Of a stretch of DNA of 64,000 bases, positions 13,487-24,251 are shown one piece after another. Both the position numbers and the translations under genes were made by a program. Location: assembly GCA_002914805.1 (NCBI GenBank), contig JXTB01000303.1:388126-452125 (forward strand), in the 5' to 3' direction. Below the pieces are notes generated by a model that was given only the letters and a program-made list of their open reading frames with translations, had not been told where the DNA came from and ran no database searches. Source of the stretch: Parasponia andersonii (Eukaryota; Streptophyta; Magnoliopsida; Rosales; Cannabaceae). Numbering within the stretch: position 1 is the stretch's first letter; each line of letters begins with the position of its first letter.

Positions 13487-14100
13487 GATCGCTCTTCTGG
13501 TTCCCAATTCGGTAGTTTGCCCTCGGTATGTATACCAGGACCCATAAGAAAGATAAAAGACTTTGTGATAAAGAATGAGATAAAATCATAATACAATATC
13601 TTATAATACAACCCGAAGTAATGATTTCATAAAAAAGCATAACTAGACTTTTATAAAATATTTTTGTTTATAAGTAAAATGTTTTGTGAGAATTACATTG
13701 TACTTACTGAGCAGAAGCTTACATTTTATGAGTAACCATGCTATAGGTACCAAAGGAAAAAAACCTCTAATTTGATTGATAGGTTAGCTGAAATTAGATC
13801 GCTCCTCTAGTTCCCCACTCAGTACGTACACTAGGGCCCATAAGAAAGATAAAAGACTTTGTAATAAAGAATGAAATAAAATAATGATACAATGTCATTT
13901 AATAAAACATAAAGTAATGATTTCATAAAATAGCATATCTCGACTTTTAGAAAAGATTATTTGTTTATAAATAAAATATTTTGTGATAATTACATTGTAC
14001 TTACCGAGCGAAAACTCACGTTTTATTAGTATTCATGCTATAGGTACCAAAGGAAAGAAACCTCTGATTAAATTGATAGATTAGCTAGAATCTAGCCAGG
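13487..14100. repeat. 310-bp tandem duplication in the G 3' LTR
   Basis: Unit 1 (13487-13796) and unit 2 (13797 to about 14100) both begin GATCGCTC and share CCCATAAGAAAGATAAAAGA, ATGATTTCATAAAA and CTATAGGTACCAAAGGAAA in the same order. The H LTR has one such unit (about 21615-21900), so the duplication arose in the G lineage or in this copy. Confidence 0.85.
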
Positions 14101-14425
14101 GATGAATGCGAGGCATTGGTAACAGAATACCGCTATTAAAATTACTTCCGCATATATTCTTATTATGGGACAAATGATTTTAATTATATAAGCTTGATGT
14201 TGTTTGAGAAAATACTTATAACTTGGTATTTTATTTCGCAATGCATAGTTTTATTAAATTGAACTTGAAAATATATTTCAATTGAATAATGTTTAAACGA
14301 ATGTTTTTTTACAAAAATCTAAAAGAGAAAATGTTTTGATTTAAATAAATGTAAAACATAAGGGTTCTGTTAAAAAAGACCTAAACTGTCTAAAAAGAGT
14401 TAGAAACTTAATTGGTCCGTATATG

Positions 14426-15480
14426 TAAACTTAAATGTAAAACTTAATTATCATGATCTTTTAATATTAGTGTATTTTCTTGAAGAATAAATTTATCATG
14501 ACTCATTTTCTTGTCTAAATTTTATTATATATATTTAATTTCTTTGATCACAGAAATTGAGTAGTTTTACATAATGAATTTCGTGAATATGTTGCAGTGA
14601 GATACACACAAGAAAGCCAAGTTGAACGATGTGCTTAGTTTCAAATATAAGATATTTTACAACATATATGGTTATTACTGTTAATAAGAAGTAGGCTTAA
14701 TTAATTATGTTTACTATTAGTTCCTAAATTATTTGAGTTCAATAATAATTTATCATAGCCCAATAGGTAATAGAAAGGCCCAAATTTGAAATTGTTAGTA
14801 CTCTTATGTGTAATTATTATTGGGTTTTAATTTTTTAGCCTGATATCATTTATCTTGGCCCAATTGGTATTATGAAAGCCCAAACTAAAATATGTATTTT
14901 AAGTCTAAGTAATAAGTTAAATAGTCATAAGTAATAAATAGTAAAAGAGGAATTAATGATGTAGTCATTAACATATTTTAATAATATACATATACATTCA
15001 TCAATTTACTTATAAGAAAGGAAAATTATGTAAAAGACTATTAACATATTTTACCTATACATTATCACTGTTAAAATAAAAGAAATTTATTATTTATATT
15101 AGAAACAAAACAAAAATTAGGTAAGTTATGTAATCATACATTAATTATTTGAATGGTATATCCATTACGTAGATTTTATGAATATTAAATGTAAATATGA
15201 TAAGATAATGCATTATTTTTTTTAAATGGATGATGGATAGTTATATTAATAAATTAATTTAATTGCATGATGAAAAGATAACAAATTAAAAAAAATGTTA
15301 GGTAAATGGTGATTATAATTAATATTTTTTTGAATTAAATTTTAATTATATTTTATGTACCTAATTAGCCTATAAACAGGGCATTTCATTATAAACACAA
15401 TCAAGTACTTTCAATTATTTTTCTTCTATCATTCTCTCTCAGAGTTTCTATTCATCCATTTTTTCAATGTTTGCTACTGT
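14426..15480 (+). mobile_element. Partial H-like LTR copy (direct repeat of 19985-21060)
   Basis: From TTATCATGATCTTTTAATAT to AATCAAGTACTTTCAATTATTTTTCTT it aligns base for base, with moderate divergence, to the U3 half of the H LTR. That includes GAGATACACACAAGAAAGCC, repeated TTGGCCCAAT blocks and the TATA region (TATAAACAG at 15371). It carries no U5 end. It lies between the G LTR and element E5, so the two copies flank E5 as direct repeats. Confidence 0.8.
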
Positions 15481-15884
15481 ATTAAATACAAAATATATTG
15501 GAGAAAAGACATAGGAAACCCCATTGTAACAAGAAACAAGGATGTTGAAAATAAGAACTGAAAAAGAAAAAGAAAAAGATTATAGGATGGAAAATACTAA
15601 ACACTTCGATGATAAGTTATCCTAACAAAATAATTTGAATAATGTGGTAATTTAGGTGGCAACTGAGGTGGAAAATAATGAATAATTCATAGACTAAATA
15701 TTGACAAATGATATAATACCACATTAGTTATATTTTTATAATAGTTTGTCAAGGTGTATATCGTACTAGTCATATAGGATTGGAATAATTGGTAGATTCA
15801 CCATAGTACATGCGTGACCTTCTTTGATTAATATTAGACCATGTGTGACAGTCATTCATTGGCTTCTTGCCTTGGAACAATTAT
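15481..15884. other. Unassigned AT-rich stretch
   Basis: About 400 bp between the partial H-like LTR and the start of element E5. It has no open reading frame or clear repeat. It could be a diverged R/U5 part of the preceding LTR, but I could not match it convincingly to 21060 onward. Confidence 0.5.
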
Positions 15885-18051
15885 TGTAAAAACCAAATTT
15901 CTCAAGGGTAAAGTGGTTACAAGTTTTCGAATAAAATCATGGGGGGATTACTTTGAAAATTTTTTCAAATGTGGGAGGTTTTGCAATTAATATGAGGGAC
16001 TAAGATAAGAGAATTTTGAAAATAGGGGACTATAGTGCAATTTTTTTAAAATTGCACAATCCCCATTTAAGTGGGGCCACATGGCCCCCATTTTCTTCTC
16101 CCTCTCTCTCTCTTTCTCTTCTTCCCAATCTGCCTCTACTATCTCTCTTTCTCATGTTTTCTGCTAAAGGAGCACTGAGACCTACCGGAGCTGACAAAGT
16201 CTCTGTCGGGCACCCTGACCCTCGGTGTTGCCTCGCCATGCTGCTGGTCTCGCACCACCAACGAACTCCCTCTCTGGAAAAAAATGTGATTTTTTTGCCC
16301 CTTCTTGAACCATTTCAAGTCACATTCTAAAGCTCATTTGACTTGTATCGTTGAGAGGAATCTCTAGGTATCTATTTCATGACTCTATTTTGCCAAAATC
16401 AAAAGTTTCCATTTTAAAGTAGTTTGAACTTAAAGTTGACTTTTCGATTGGACCATTGGATTGTGTTTTTAATGTCATCCTTGGAATGTACTTATGAAAT
16501 GGAGAAGTTTGATATATATATTGACTATGTTTAGTGACTAGCATGAAAAATGAAATTGATAGCTAGGATTTGCTTGATTTTGTATGCAAATGGTCTAGTT
16601 TCAATTTGGACCTAAATTAGATGAATTATGTATCTAACCTAGCTATTTTGGGTACTAGAAATTCAGTGTAGAGGTCTTTTTGTTGATTTGAAACTCCATT
16701 GAGAAGTTAATTTTTCACAAGTGAGCAAGCGAGGCCTTGGAATTAGTTCTTGAACCTCCGAACGATTATCCAATGATACATTGAGATTTCAATAGCATGG
16801 TATTGATATTTTAGTGAGATAGGATACAATTACCTCTATTTTATACCGTTTTTGAATAAAACTTACTTTATGCTACATATGATAACAAACGTGATTTTAG
16901 AACTATTTTGGATATTTGTGATAGAATTTTATTGTATAATATAGATTATATTGCTCTAGGTATTTTCTGAGTGCATGTTATTTTTTAGTATATCGAAATA
17001 GGACTGTTATGCTACCTTTTTTTCTTTGAAACCTAATATGCCTATTTTATTGAAAAATTAGAGTATGACTTTTTTCAAACTTCAGTTCTATATTTCACGT
17101 GTCATATGATCATACATGAGCTCTATATTAGTATCATGTTAGCATCATAGGTTTATAGTATGGCATTATGTACCCCACTGTCATTATGGAGTTTATAAAC
17201 CTAAATGGGCTTTGTTTTCTCTAATTACCTCCCCATTTGGCAGGCGTAGGTAATGCAGTCACCCCCCTTCCCCCAAGTTTGGTAGGCGACACATGGATGT
17301 CTCCTCCGAGTATGGACTTAGGTCTCAGGTAGGCAATTTGGTATACTTAGTGTCATCATCCTGGATTTCAATTAATCAGAGGATATGAGCTCATGGTTAT
17401 AGGTTGATTTATGTCATATGCTTATGAATTGAATGGTTTTGACTATACTATTTTTAAATATACATATGCACTGTCAATTTCGGACTATTATATATGTATA
17501 TTTTCAATTAAACTAACCAAAGAGGTCTTTCTGTCACTAAAACATTTTAAATCGATGTAATTGCTTTCCTACCAGATACTTTATACTCACCCTTTTACCT
17601 TTATTCCTCAAGTAGTGTTTAGTGCGACGTGGGTAATCAAGAGGATTAAGAGACTATCTTTGACTATAATTCGTTGTCATGGTAATGCTAAAACCTTGGT
17701 ATTATTATGTTGTTTAAATTGTTTGGATTTTGATTTAACATTGAACCATGATTACTACTTTCAATTATGTCTGTGAACTTATGTATACCGTTTTGGTATT
17801 TGATACTCGCCGTGGATGATGATGATGCTTGAAATTAAATTTGATTTACATTTTTCAGTTATTATTCAATCTTTGTTCAATAGTGTATATGAACTGTGGG
17901 AGAGGTTCATTAGATAGGATTTCAAATAGTTTCTTTAAATGGATTATTTGATAAAATTGAAACTTTTAAAACTTTTTAAAAATAAATCAAGAAATTTCTC
18001 ATCTTGGTGAAATTTCCCTTTTGCCACTAGCCCGGGTTTTGGGTGTTGACA
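15885..18051 (+). mobile_element. 5' LTR of gypsy element E5
   Basis: It starts TGTAAAAACCAAATTTCTC and ends CCCGGGTTTTGGGTGTTGACA, both typical termini of long plant Ty3/gypsy LTRs, and a tRNA-Met-type primer site follows eight bases later. It is 2167 bp long. It holds a CT-rich tract (about 16095-16160) and a short, relatively GC-rich stretch with open frames in both directions (16016-16330) that I treat as non-coding LTR sequence. The partner 3' LTR is absent. Confidence 0.75.
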
Positions 18052-18058
18052 AAAATTA

Positions 18059-18070
18059 TGTATCAGAGCT
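18059..18070 (+). promoter_or_regulatory. Primer binding site of E5
   Basis: TGTATCAGAGCT closely matches TGGTATCAGAGC, the initiator tRNA-Met primer site of plant chromoviruses, eight bases downstream of the LTR end. Confidence 0.7.
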
Positions 18071-18183
18071 TAAGTTTAATAGCTCGAATATATCACAATT
18101 AAATTAGATTAAAGTTATTTTTATAACAAGCATGCTTCATAATCTCACTAACAACTTGGCATATTATTTCAGACTTATAAAGA

Positions 18184-19952
18184 TGCCTCTAAGAAGAGTT
18201 TTGAGATACTAGTCGGGTACCGAACCTCCTTCTTATCTTCCAGATTTCACCCCTCTGATTGAGGTGCTACAGTAGGCATTTGCCTAAAAAAGGAATTCAG
18301 ATTATTGACCTTTTGCTATGAGGGAATGTCTACTAGATCAGTTCGATTACCTTCAGTAGTTTACGCGACTTTAGTCAAGATAGTATGATGGGAGACCAGA
18401 GCCTCTCACGAGCATTACTTAGTTACGTCAGATGGAGAAGCAATTTTGAGCCATTAGTTCTTTAGTGGAATTTTGGACAGTTTTTATCATCACCCATCTG
18501 ACGGGGAGTGCCATTCACTAGTAGGAGATAGTGGAATAGATGTAAAATATGGTAGATATAACCTAGGAGGACTTTGAACAACTTTTTAAAGCCAATATGC
18601 CAATGAAGTTGTAAACTAGTTTAAAATATTGATTCAAGGCAAGAAGGCGATGAATGGGTATTTGATGAAGTTACAAAGTTGGCAAGTGTTGCCTTTGGAC
18701 TGGATACAAGTGAGAAATACCAAGTTGCCAAGTTTAGGAGCCATCTGAATCGGAACATTTTCAACAGAATTGGCAGTGGCTGCCTAGCAAATGGAAGCCA
18801 TGGAATAGGCACTGGATTCTAGAAGGAACCAACATAGAGGTAATGATAAGAAAGCCACCTGAACGAATCAAGGACAGTGGTCAACCTAGGGTACTATGAA
18901 CAATGGAAGCTAGAACAATAGTGGTTCATTAGCAAGTAGTAGAGGTAATCCTTATGGAAGATATTTTTCTTGTGGCTAGTTAGACCATTGAAAGAGAGAA
19001 TGTCCCAATCATTTGCAGAAATCTTCTTTTTCTTATATAGGACTATAAAAGAGGCAGCTAGGTTCTATTTATTACCAGAACTCTCAAGCATTGCCGCAAT
19101 AGTCACATGGTGTTCCGCTGGATTTTACTTCTTCTTATTCTTATCAGCATTAGTACCACCCTAGGGTTACACTTAGAATTTTTAGATTCCTCTGGCTTTA
19201 GAAAGTCAAGGTAGGCATGAGTATGGCAGTAGTTATCCAAGATCCAGCAGCAATCATTCTGATCAGGGTAGAGACAACAAAAGGAAGAGCATGATGACTA
19301 ACCAAGCATATGCTTTTACTTGAGCTAACAACACTTAGGATCGCACTGACTGAGGTGTTGTTGATGGTATGATCATTATTTCTAACTCTTTGGCACATGT
19401 TTTATTTGATACTAGTGCATCTCATTCATTTATATACTTGTTTTTTGCTCAACTGTTGGGGTTGGAATTTTTTTGTTTTAAATTATATATTAGCATTGGG
19501 TACACCTATAGATAGAGTAGCCAATGTGTTTAGTATGTGTAAATCTTATGACATTGTGAATAGTGATAGAAAGTTGCTTATTAATTTCATTGTGATATTC
19601 GGTATGGATTGGTTGTCTAAGTACCGAGATATTGTGGACAATCATATGAAGCGACTCTTTTTCCAAATGATGGACATCCTATTATTTATCAAGTTAGAAT
19701 GAATCTGTTGGAGTTAAATCCTGTTCTGAGAGCAAGCATGGGTAGAAGAAAGAGACTCGAGTGTTATGGAAACTTATTTGTTATTAATGGTAAGGTGAAG
19801 ACAGATAGTGAAGACCTATGGATTCCGATGGTGAGTATTTAGAGGTGTTTCTGAAAAACTTACTAGGGTTACCACCAGAAAGAGAGATAGATTTCTACGT
19901 TGTACTAGTTCCTAGAGCTCAACTAGTTTCTATTCCAGCCTATCGCATTTCC
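18184..19952 (+). pseudogene. Element E5: gag and start of pol (cut by element H)
   Basis: The start reads Met-Pro-Leu-Arg-Arg, the familiar opening of plant gypsy gag proteins. A capsid-like region follows, then a zinc-knuckle segment near 18958-19010, a protease region near 19395-19440 (HVLFDTSASHSF), the sequence FGMDWLSKYRDIVDN (about 19602-19645), and the linker before RT with LLGLPPEREIDF (about 19863-19900). It ends at 19952 where the LTR of element H begins. It is from a different family from G and H, judged by the distinct LTR. Fossil with several breaks. Confidence 0.75.
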
Positions 19953-22577
19953 TGTAAAACCCGAGAACACCCTAGACTTGAAAAAAAAATTATTTTAATA
20001 AATATTTATCATGATATTTTAATATTGGTGTATTCTTTTGAAGAATGAATTTATCATGTTAATTTTCTTGTCCAAAATTTTATTATGTATATTTCATTTC
20101 TTTGATCATAGAAATTGAGTAGTTATATACTAATGAATTTCGTGAATATGTTGTAGTGAGATACACACAAGAAAGCCAAGTTGAACTAGGTGCCTAATTG
20201 CAAGTAAAAATTATTTTACAACATATATGGCTATTGTTGTTAATATGAAATAGGCCTAGTTAATTATGTTTACTATTGGGCCCTAAATTGTTTGAGTTCA
20301 ATAATCATTTATTTTGGCCTAATAGGTAATAGGAAAGTCCAAATTTGAAATTGTTAGTATTCTTATTTGTAATTATTATTGGGTTTTAATCCTTTAGCCC
20401 GATATCATTTATCTTGGCCCAATAGGTAATAGGAGAGCCTAAGTTGAAGTAAATATTTTAAGCCCAAGTAATAAGTTAAATAGTCACAAATAAGAAAAAT
20501 ATATATATATGTATATAAATAGTAAAAGAAGAATTAGTGGTGTAGCCATTAACACATTTTAATAATGTACACATATATATTTATCATTTCACTTATATGA
20601 ATAGAAGATGATGTAAAAGATCATTAACATATTTTATTTATATATTATCACCATTAAAATAAAAGAAATTTATTAATTACATTAGAAAATAAAACAAAAA
20701 ATAGGTAAATTATATAATAATGCATTAGTTATTTGAATGGTATATCCATTATATAGATTTTATGGATATTAAATGTAGATATGATAAGATAATGCGTTAT
20801 TATTTTTTAAGTGGATGATAGTTAGGTTAATAAAATTAATTTAATTACATGTTGAAAAGATAACAAATAAAAAAAAAAGTTAGGTAAGTGGTGATTATTA
20901 TTAATATTTCTTTTTGAATTAATTTTTAATTATATTTTATGTACATAATTAGCCTATAAATAGGGCACTCTTTTGTAAACATAATCAAGCTCCTTCATTT
21001 TTTTTCTTACATCTTTCTCTCCAGTTTCTATTTCATCCACTGTGATTTCAAGAATTTTCTCTTAGAGTTCTTCAAGTTTCAAGGAAAAACAAAGATAAAG
21101 AAGAGGCACATGGTTACAACAAAGTTAAGTGTGTGGTATTTCACTACAATCATGAAGAACATTTTCTAAGAACTTAAGATAAGTATAATCTCACCTACAA
21201 CATGGATAATTTTAAAAGAATGTTCTATTTGAAATAAAAGTATTTGATGTGATTAAATGTGATATTTTTCCTATGTAAGAGATGTTTGTTTGGCTTGTAT
21301 ATGTGCCTATGAAAATACATGCCTCCTATGATAATAAGATAAGGTAAATTTACTTTACAATATTGTTCATAACTTAATAAATATACTTCAATTAAAGGAA
21401 GTATCAAGAATATGAAATATAAGTTTTGGTTTGAAATATGATACAACCATTTACATTCAAAAGGAGACTAAGTAAAAGATAAGAATATAAAGGTGTCGTA
21501 CCAACCTCCACTAGGTGAGGATTTCTATGAGAAGATAAGACCGACCTCTACTAGGTGAGGATTTCTGAGGAAAATATGTTAAATTTATTACCGTTGGTGT
21601 TTTATTAGGGTCAATCCCCTGATTCCCAGTCAGTAAGTGCTCACTTGGTACATACACAAGGGGCCATAAGAATGATAAAAGATTTTACAATAATATGTGT
21701 GATAAAAGATTACTTCATAAAATACAAGTTGAAATATTACATAAGAACGTAAAAATTGAACTTTCATAAAATATTATTTGTATGAAATATTTTATGAGAT
21801 GAATTGTACTTACTGAGTGAAAGCTCACATACTGTAAATGCCTATGTTGTAGGTACCAAAAGCAAGAAACTTTTATTTTGATTGATGGATTGACTAAAAT
21901 GGAGGCGGGGATGGAAGCGAGACATGGGCTTTAGGATACCATCACTATAAATTTCTGTATAAGTTATCTTTTCTTTAAACGATATAATTTACTTAAATAT
22001 GTAAGATTAAGTCATATCTTTCTTTAAGTTCATAATGAGATGAAATGTTTAAGTATGAAATCTAAATTTTAAGTTTAATTATGCCTCTAAAATTAAGTAA
22101 TTATTTTGCTATAAAGAATATGACTAATTTTATCTAAATATCCCTTTATAGAATACCATATATATATTATCTTGAAGTATATTTTTAATACTTAAAGATT
22201 TTTAAATAATTATGTTGTTTTATTATCTAATATATTAATTTAAATAAATGTAAGACTAAATGAGCTTTGTCAAAAAGACTTAAACCATCTAAGGAGAGCT
22301 TGGGATTTAAGAGGTCCACTTGTGACCCCCCTCTTCACCTGGAACCTCTTTTAGTTGCGTATTATTTAAATCTCATAAAAAATAATAATATTTCCTTCAA
22401 TAGTTTCTATAAATTTCTTAATATGACGTTTAGAATAATTGGTTAACTATCTTGAGAGAATTATATAAATAAAAAAAATTATCATGAATTTTCATAGTCC
22501 AAATTTGTGACTTTTAAAAAAATAAATTAAGTGAAGAATATACGTAGATATCGAGTCTTAAAAGTCAGGTCATTATA
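19953..22577 (+). mobile_element. 5' LTR of element H
   Basis: It begins TGTAAAACCCGAGAACACCC within the pol start of E5 and ends GTCAGGTCATTATA two bases before a perfect 11-base tRNA-Met primer site. It is 2625 bp long. The start and the 3' half match the G LTR, and the U3 half matches 14426-15480. A TATA box lies at 20955. The bases just left of the LTR are TTTCC; no partner can be checked because the 3' end of H is missing. Confidence 0.8.
20955..20963 (+). promoter_or_regulatory. Candidate TATA box in the H LTR
   Basis: TATAAATAG sits in the context AGCCTATAAATAGGGC, followed by a pyrimidine-rich leader. It is shared with the partial copy at 15371 and similar to 11410, so the position is conserved across related LTRs. 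Confidence 0.6.
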
Positions 22578-22579
22578 GT

Positions 22580-22590
22580 TGGTATCAGAG
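22580..22590 (+). promoter_or_regulatory. Primer binding site of element H
   Basis: TGGTATCAGAG matches the 3' end of initiator tRNA-Met exactly over 11 bases and starts two bases after the LTR end. This fixes the orientation of H and the LTR boundary. Confidence 0.9.
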
Positions 22591-22701
22591 TGAGTATCCT
22601 GCCATCCTATCTCGCATCACTCCGCAACGATTTAGTCAACTCCTGTAAGTAGAAATTTCATTTTTGTCTGCTAATTAATCATAAGTATATGTTAGGGAGT
22701 A

Positions 22702-23541
22702 ATGGATGCCTCAATGATCGATGTCCCGATGGACTAGGAGATTGGTCAAGTAGAACTTTATAGAGCAACAGCAATAACTGCCTTTAGGGCAGGACAACCA
22801 CCATATTACCGTAGAGAACCTAAACCTGGAGCATTAGGAGATTGGCTTCACAAAACTAAGCAAATATTGCGGGTATGCCGCATCCGTGAGTACAAATGGA
22901 CCATTCTTGCTGTAATACAACTACAAAATAATGCTCGAGCTTGGTGGCAAGTATCAAGACATTCCCCAATTAGTATGAGTTGGGAGGAGTTCTATCATCA
23001 AATCACAACATATTTTGGAGAAATAGAACACTGCAATCTGATTCAGAACTTGTTAAGGGATATATCCCAACAACCAACATGAGAAACTTTATCCCAATCT
23101 CGATAATGGAGACCGTTAGCAGGAGAGATAGCCTTCTTAGAGAAAATAAGTAATTGGACTCATCAATTCAATGAGGGAATAGAAGAGTATAATATGTGTT
23201 TTACTCGTGATATATTGGATCGTAGTCCTTCTACTGTACTGTCGTGGGTTTTGAATATAGTTTATGCACGGGGGTTGCCACACTCGATAATGACTCAACT
23301 TCCTCATTCATATCCTGACCTCCCCACTAGAACTTTTATGGCAATGGTCATCTTCATTGCTGAAATTTCTATAGAGGAGAAAGAACAACAGAGGAGGGTA
23401 CGACCACGAGTGGATACAGAGAGTACTACACCCACTAGGCTAGGACACAACGATAATGATGAAGAAGATTCTGAGGATGATTCAAAGGAGGACCCTAAAG
23501 AAGACCCGAGTGAACCCTCTGACGATGATATAGGAGAATAA
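22702..23541 (+). pseudogene. Element H: extra gag-like ORF upstream of gag, acidic C-terminus
   Basis: A reading region of about 280 codons lies between the primer site and the canonical gag. Its middle has the pattern of a Retrotrans_gag domain: QLQNNARAWWQVSRHSPISM followed by SWEEFYHQITTYFG (about 22920-23030). The C-terminal 35 residues are dominated by Asp, Glu, Ser and Lys. The same ORF tail occurs in element G (1965-2312). Extra ORFs upstream of gag are known in Ogre elements (Tat lineage), but I do not know one in a chromovirus. It may be a duplicated or captured capsid domain; the role is unknown. This copy is broken in a few places. Confidence 0.6.
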
Positions 23542-23689
23542 GCAATTAGTATAAATATAGTTTAAGTCATAAACTATGTTTCTATAATCTTGTAAACTAT
23601 GAATAAATTCATTAATAAAAGATGTGATGAGTTATAATTCTTCTTTACATAAATCATAAAGATTTAGTAATTAATAATAAGTTATAACC

Positions 23690-24251
23690 TGGTTAGAGGA
23701 AAGGGAAGGCTGAGAGTAAATCCTATCAACGCTACTGAAGCACCCGACCTAAGTAACCTCATGGCTAACTTGCAACAACGACTCCAAGCATAAGAAAAGG
23801 AGATGAGAATCCTCTGTGAGCAACTAAGACATCAACATGAGTCAAACATTGAACCCCAAGTGGATGGTAAAGAACCGCAACCTCAAGAGGGAGATCCAAT
23901 ATTACAACCATAACCTATTGTACCTGATCAACGAGTGGTTCGCCAAGAACCCCAATACGAACGCTTCAAAAAGATGCATCCAATTGAGTTTGAGGGATCT
24001 ACAGATCCTTTAGTGGCTGAAAAATGGTTGTCCTCAATCCAAACTATTTTGGACCTTATGAATCTTATTGATCAAGAAAAGGTATTATGCATCTCCTATG
24101 TTTTGAAGAAGGATGCAAGATAATGGTGAGAGACAGTCAAAATGAGAAGAAATGTCAGGGAGAAGTCATGGAATGATTTCATCCACGAATTCAACCAAAA
24201 GTATTACAATTATATGGCGATGAGCGCTCAACAAAATGAATTTATTAATAT
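23690..24251 (+). pseudogene. Element H: start of canonical gag, cut at the satellite boundary
   Basis: It aligns with gag of element G: a basic Arg/Gly-rich start, the QQRLQA segment, then the capsid core with YERFKKMHPIEFEGSTDPL and EKWLSSIQTILDLMNLIDQE (about 23957-24090) and FIHEFNQKYYNYMAM (about 24177-24222). Similarity to G stops at about 24251, where satellite monomers begin. Fossil, with no pol and no 3' LTR. Confidence 0.8.

Larger units (their letters stand above)
10485..14425 (+). mobile_element. 3' LTR of element G (long, with internal duplication)
   Basis: It begins TGTAATGCCCTAAGAATCCC right after the purine tract. That start is clearly related to the start of the H LTR at 19953 (TGTAAAACCCGAGAACACCC). 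A TATAAATAG box lies at 11410, and from about 13310 to 14420 the sequence parallels 21480-22310 of the H LTR (the CTTACCAACCTCCACGAGGT-like and TAGGTACCAAAGG blocks). The right end is not reached, because H-like LTR sequence takes over near 14426. At about 3.9 kb it is longer than the H LTR (2.6 kb). Part of the excess is a 310-bp duplication; a TGTAAGACCC motif at 12009 may mark a further insertion that I cannot prove. Confidence 0.65.

Noticed and set aside
16016-16330. Open frames on both strands, 104 and 69 codons, Ser/Leu- and Arg/Glu-rich
   Set aside because: They lie in a CT-rich part of the E5 LTR; low-complexity composition explains both strands being open.
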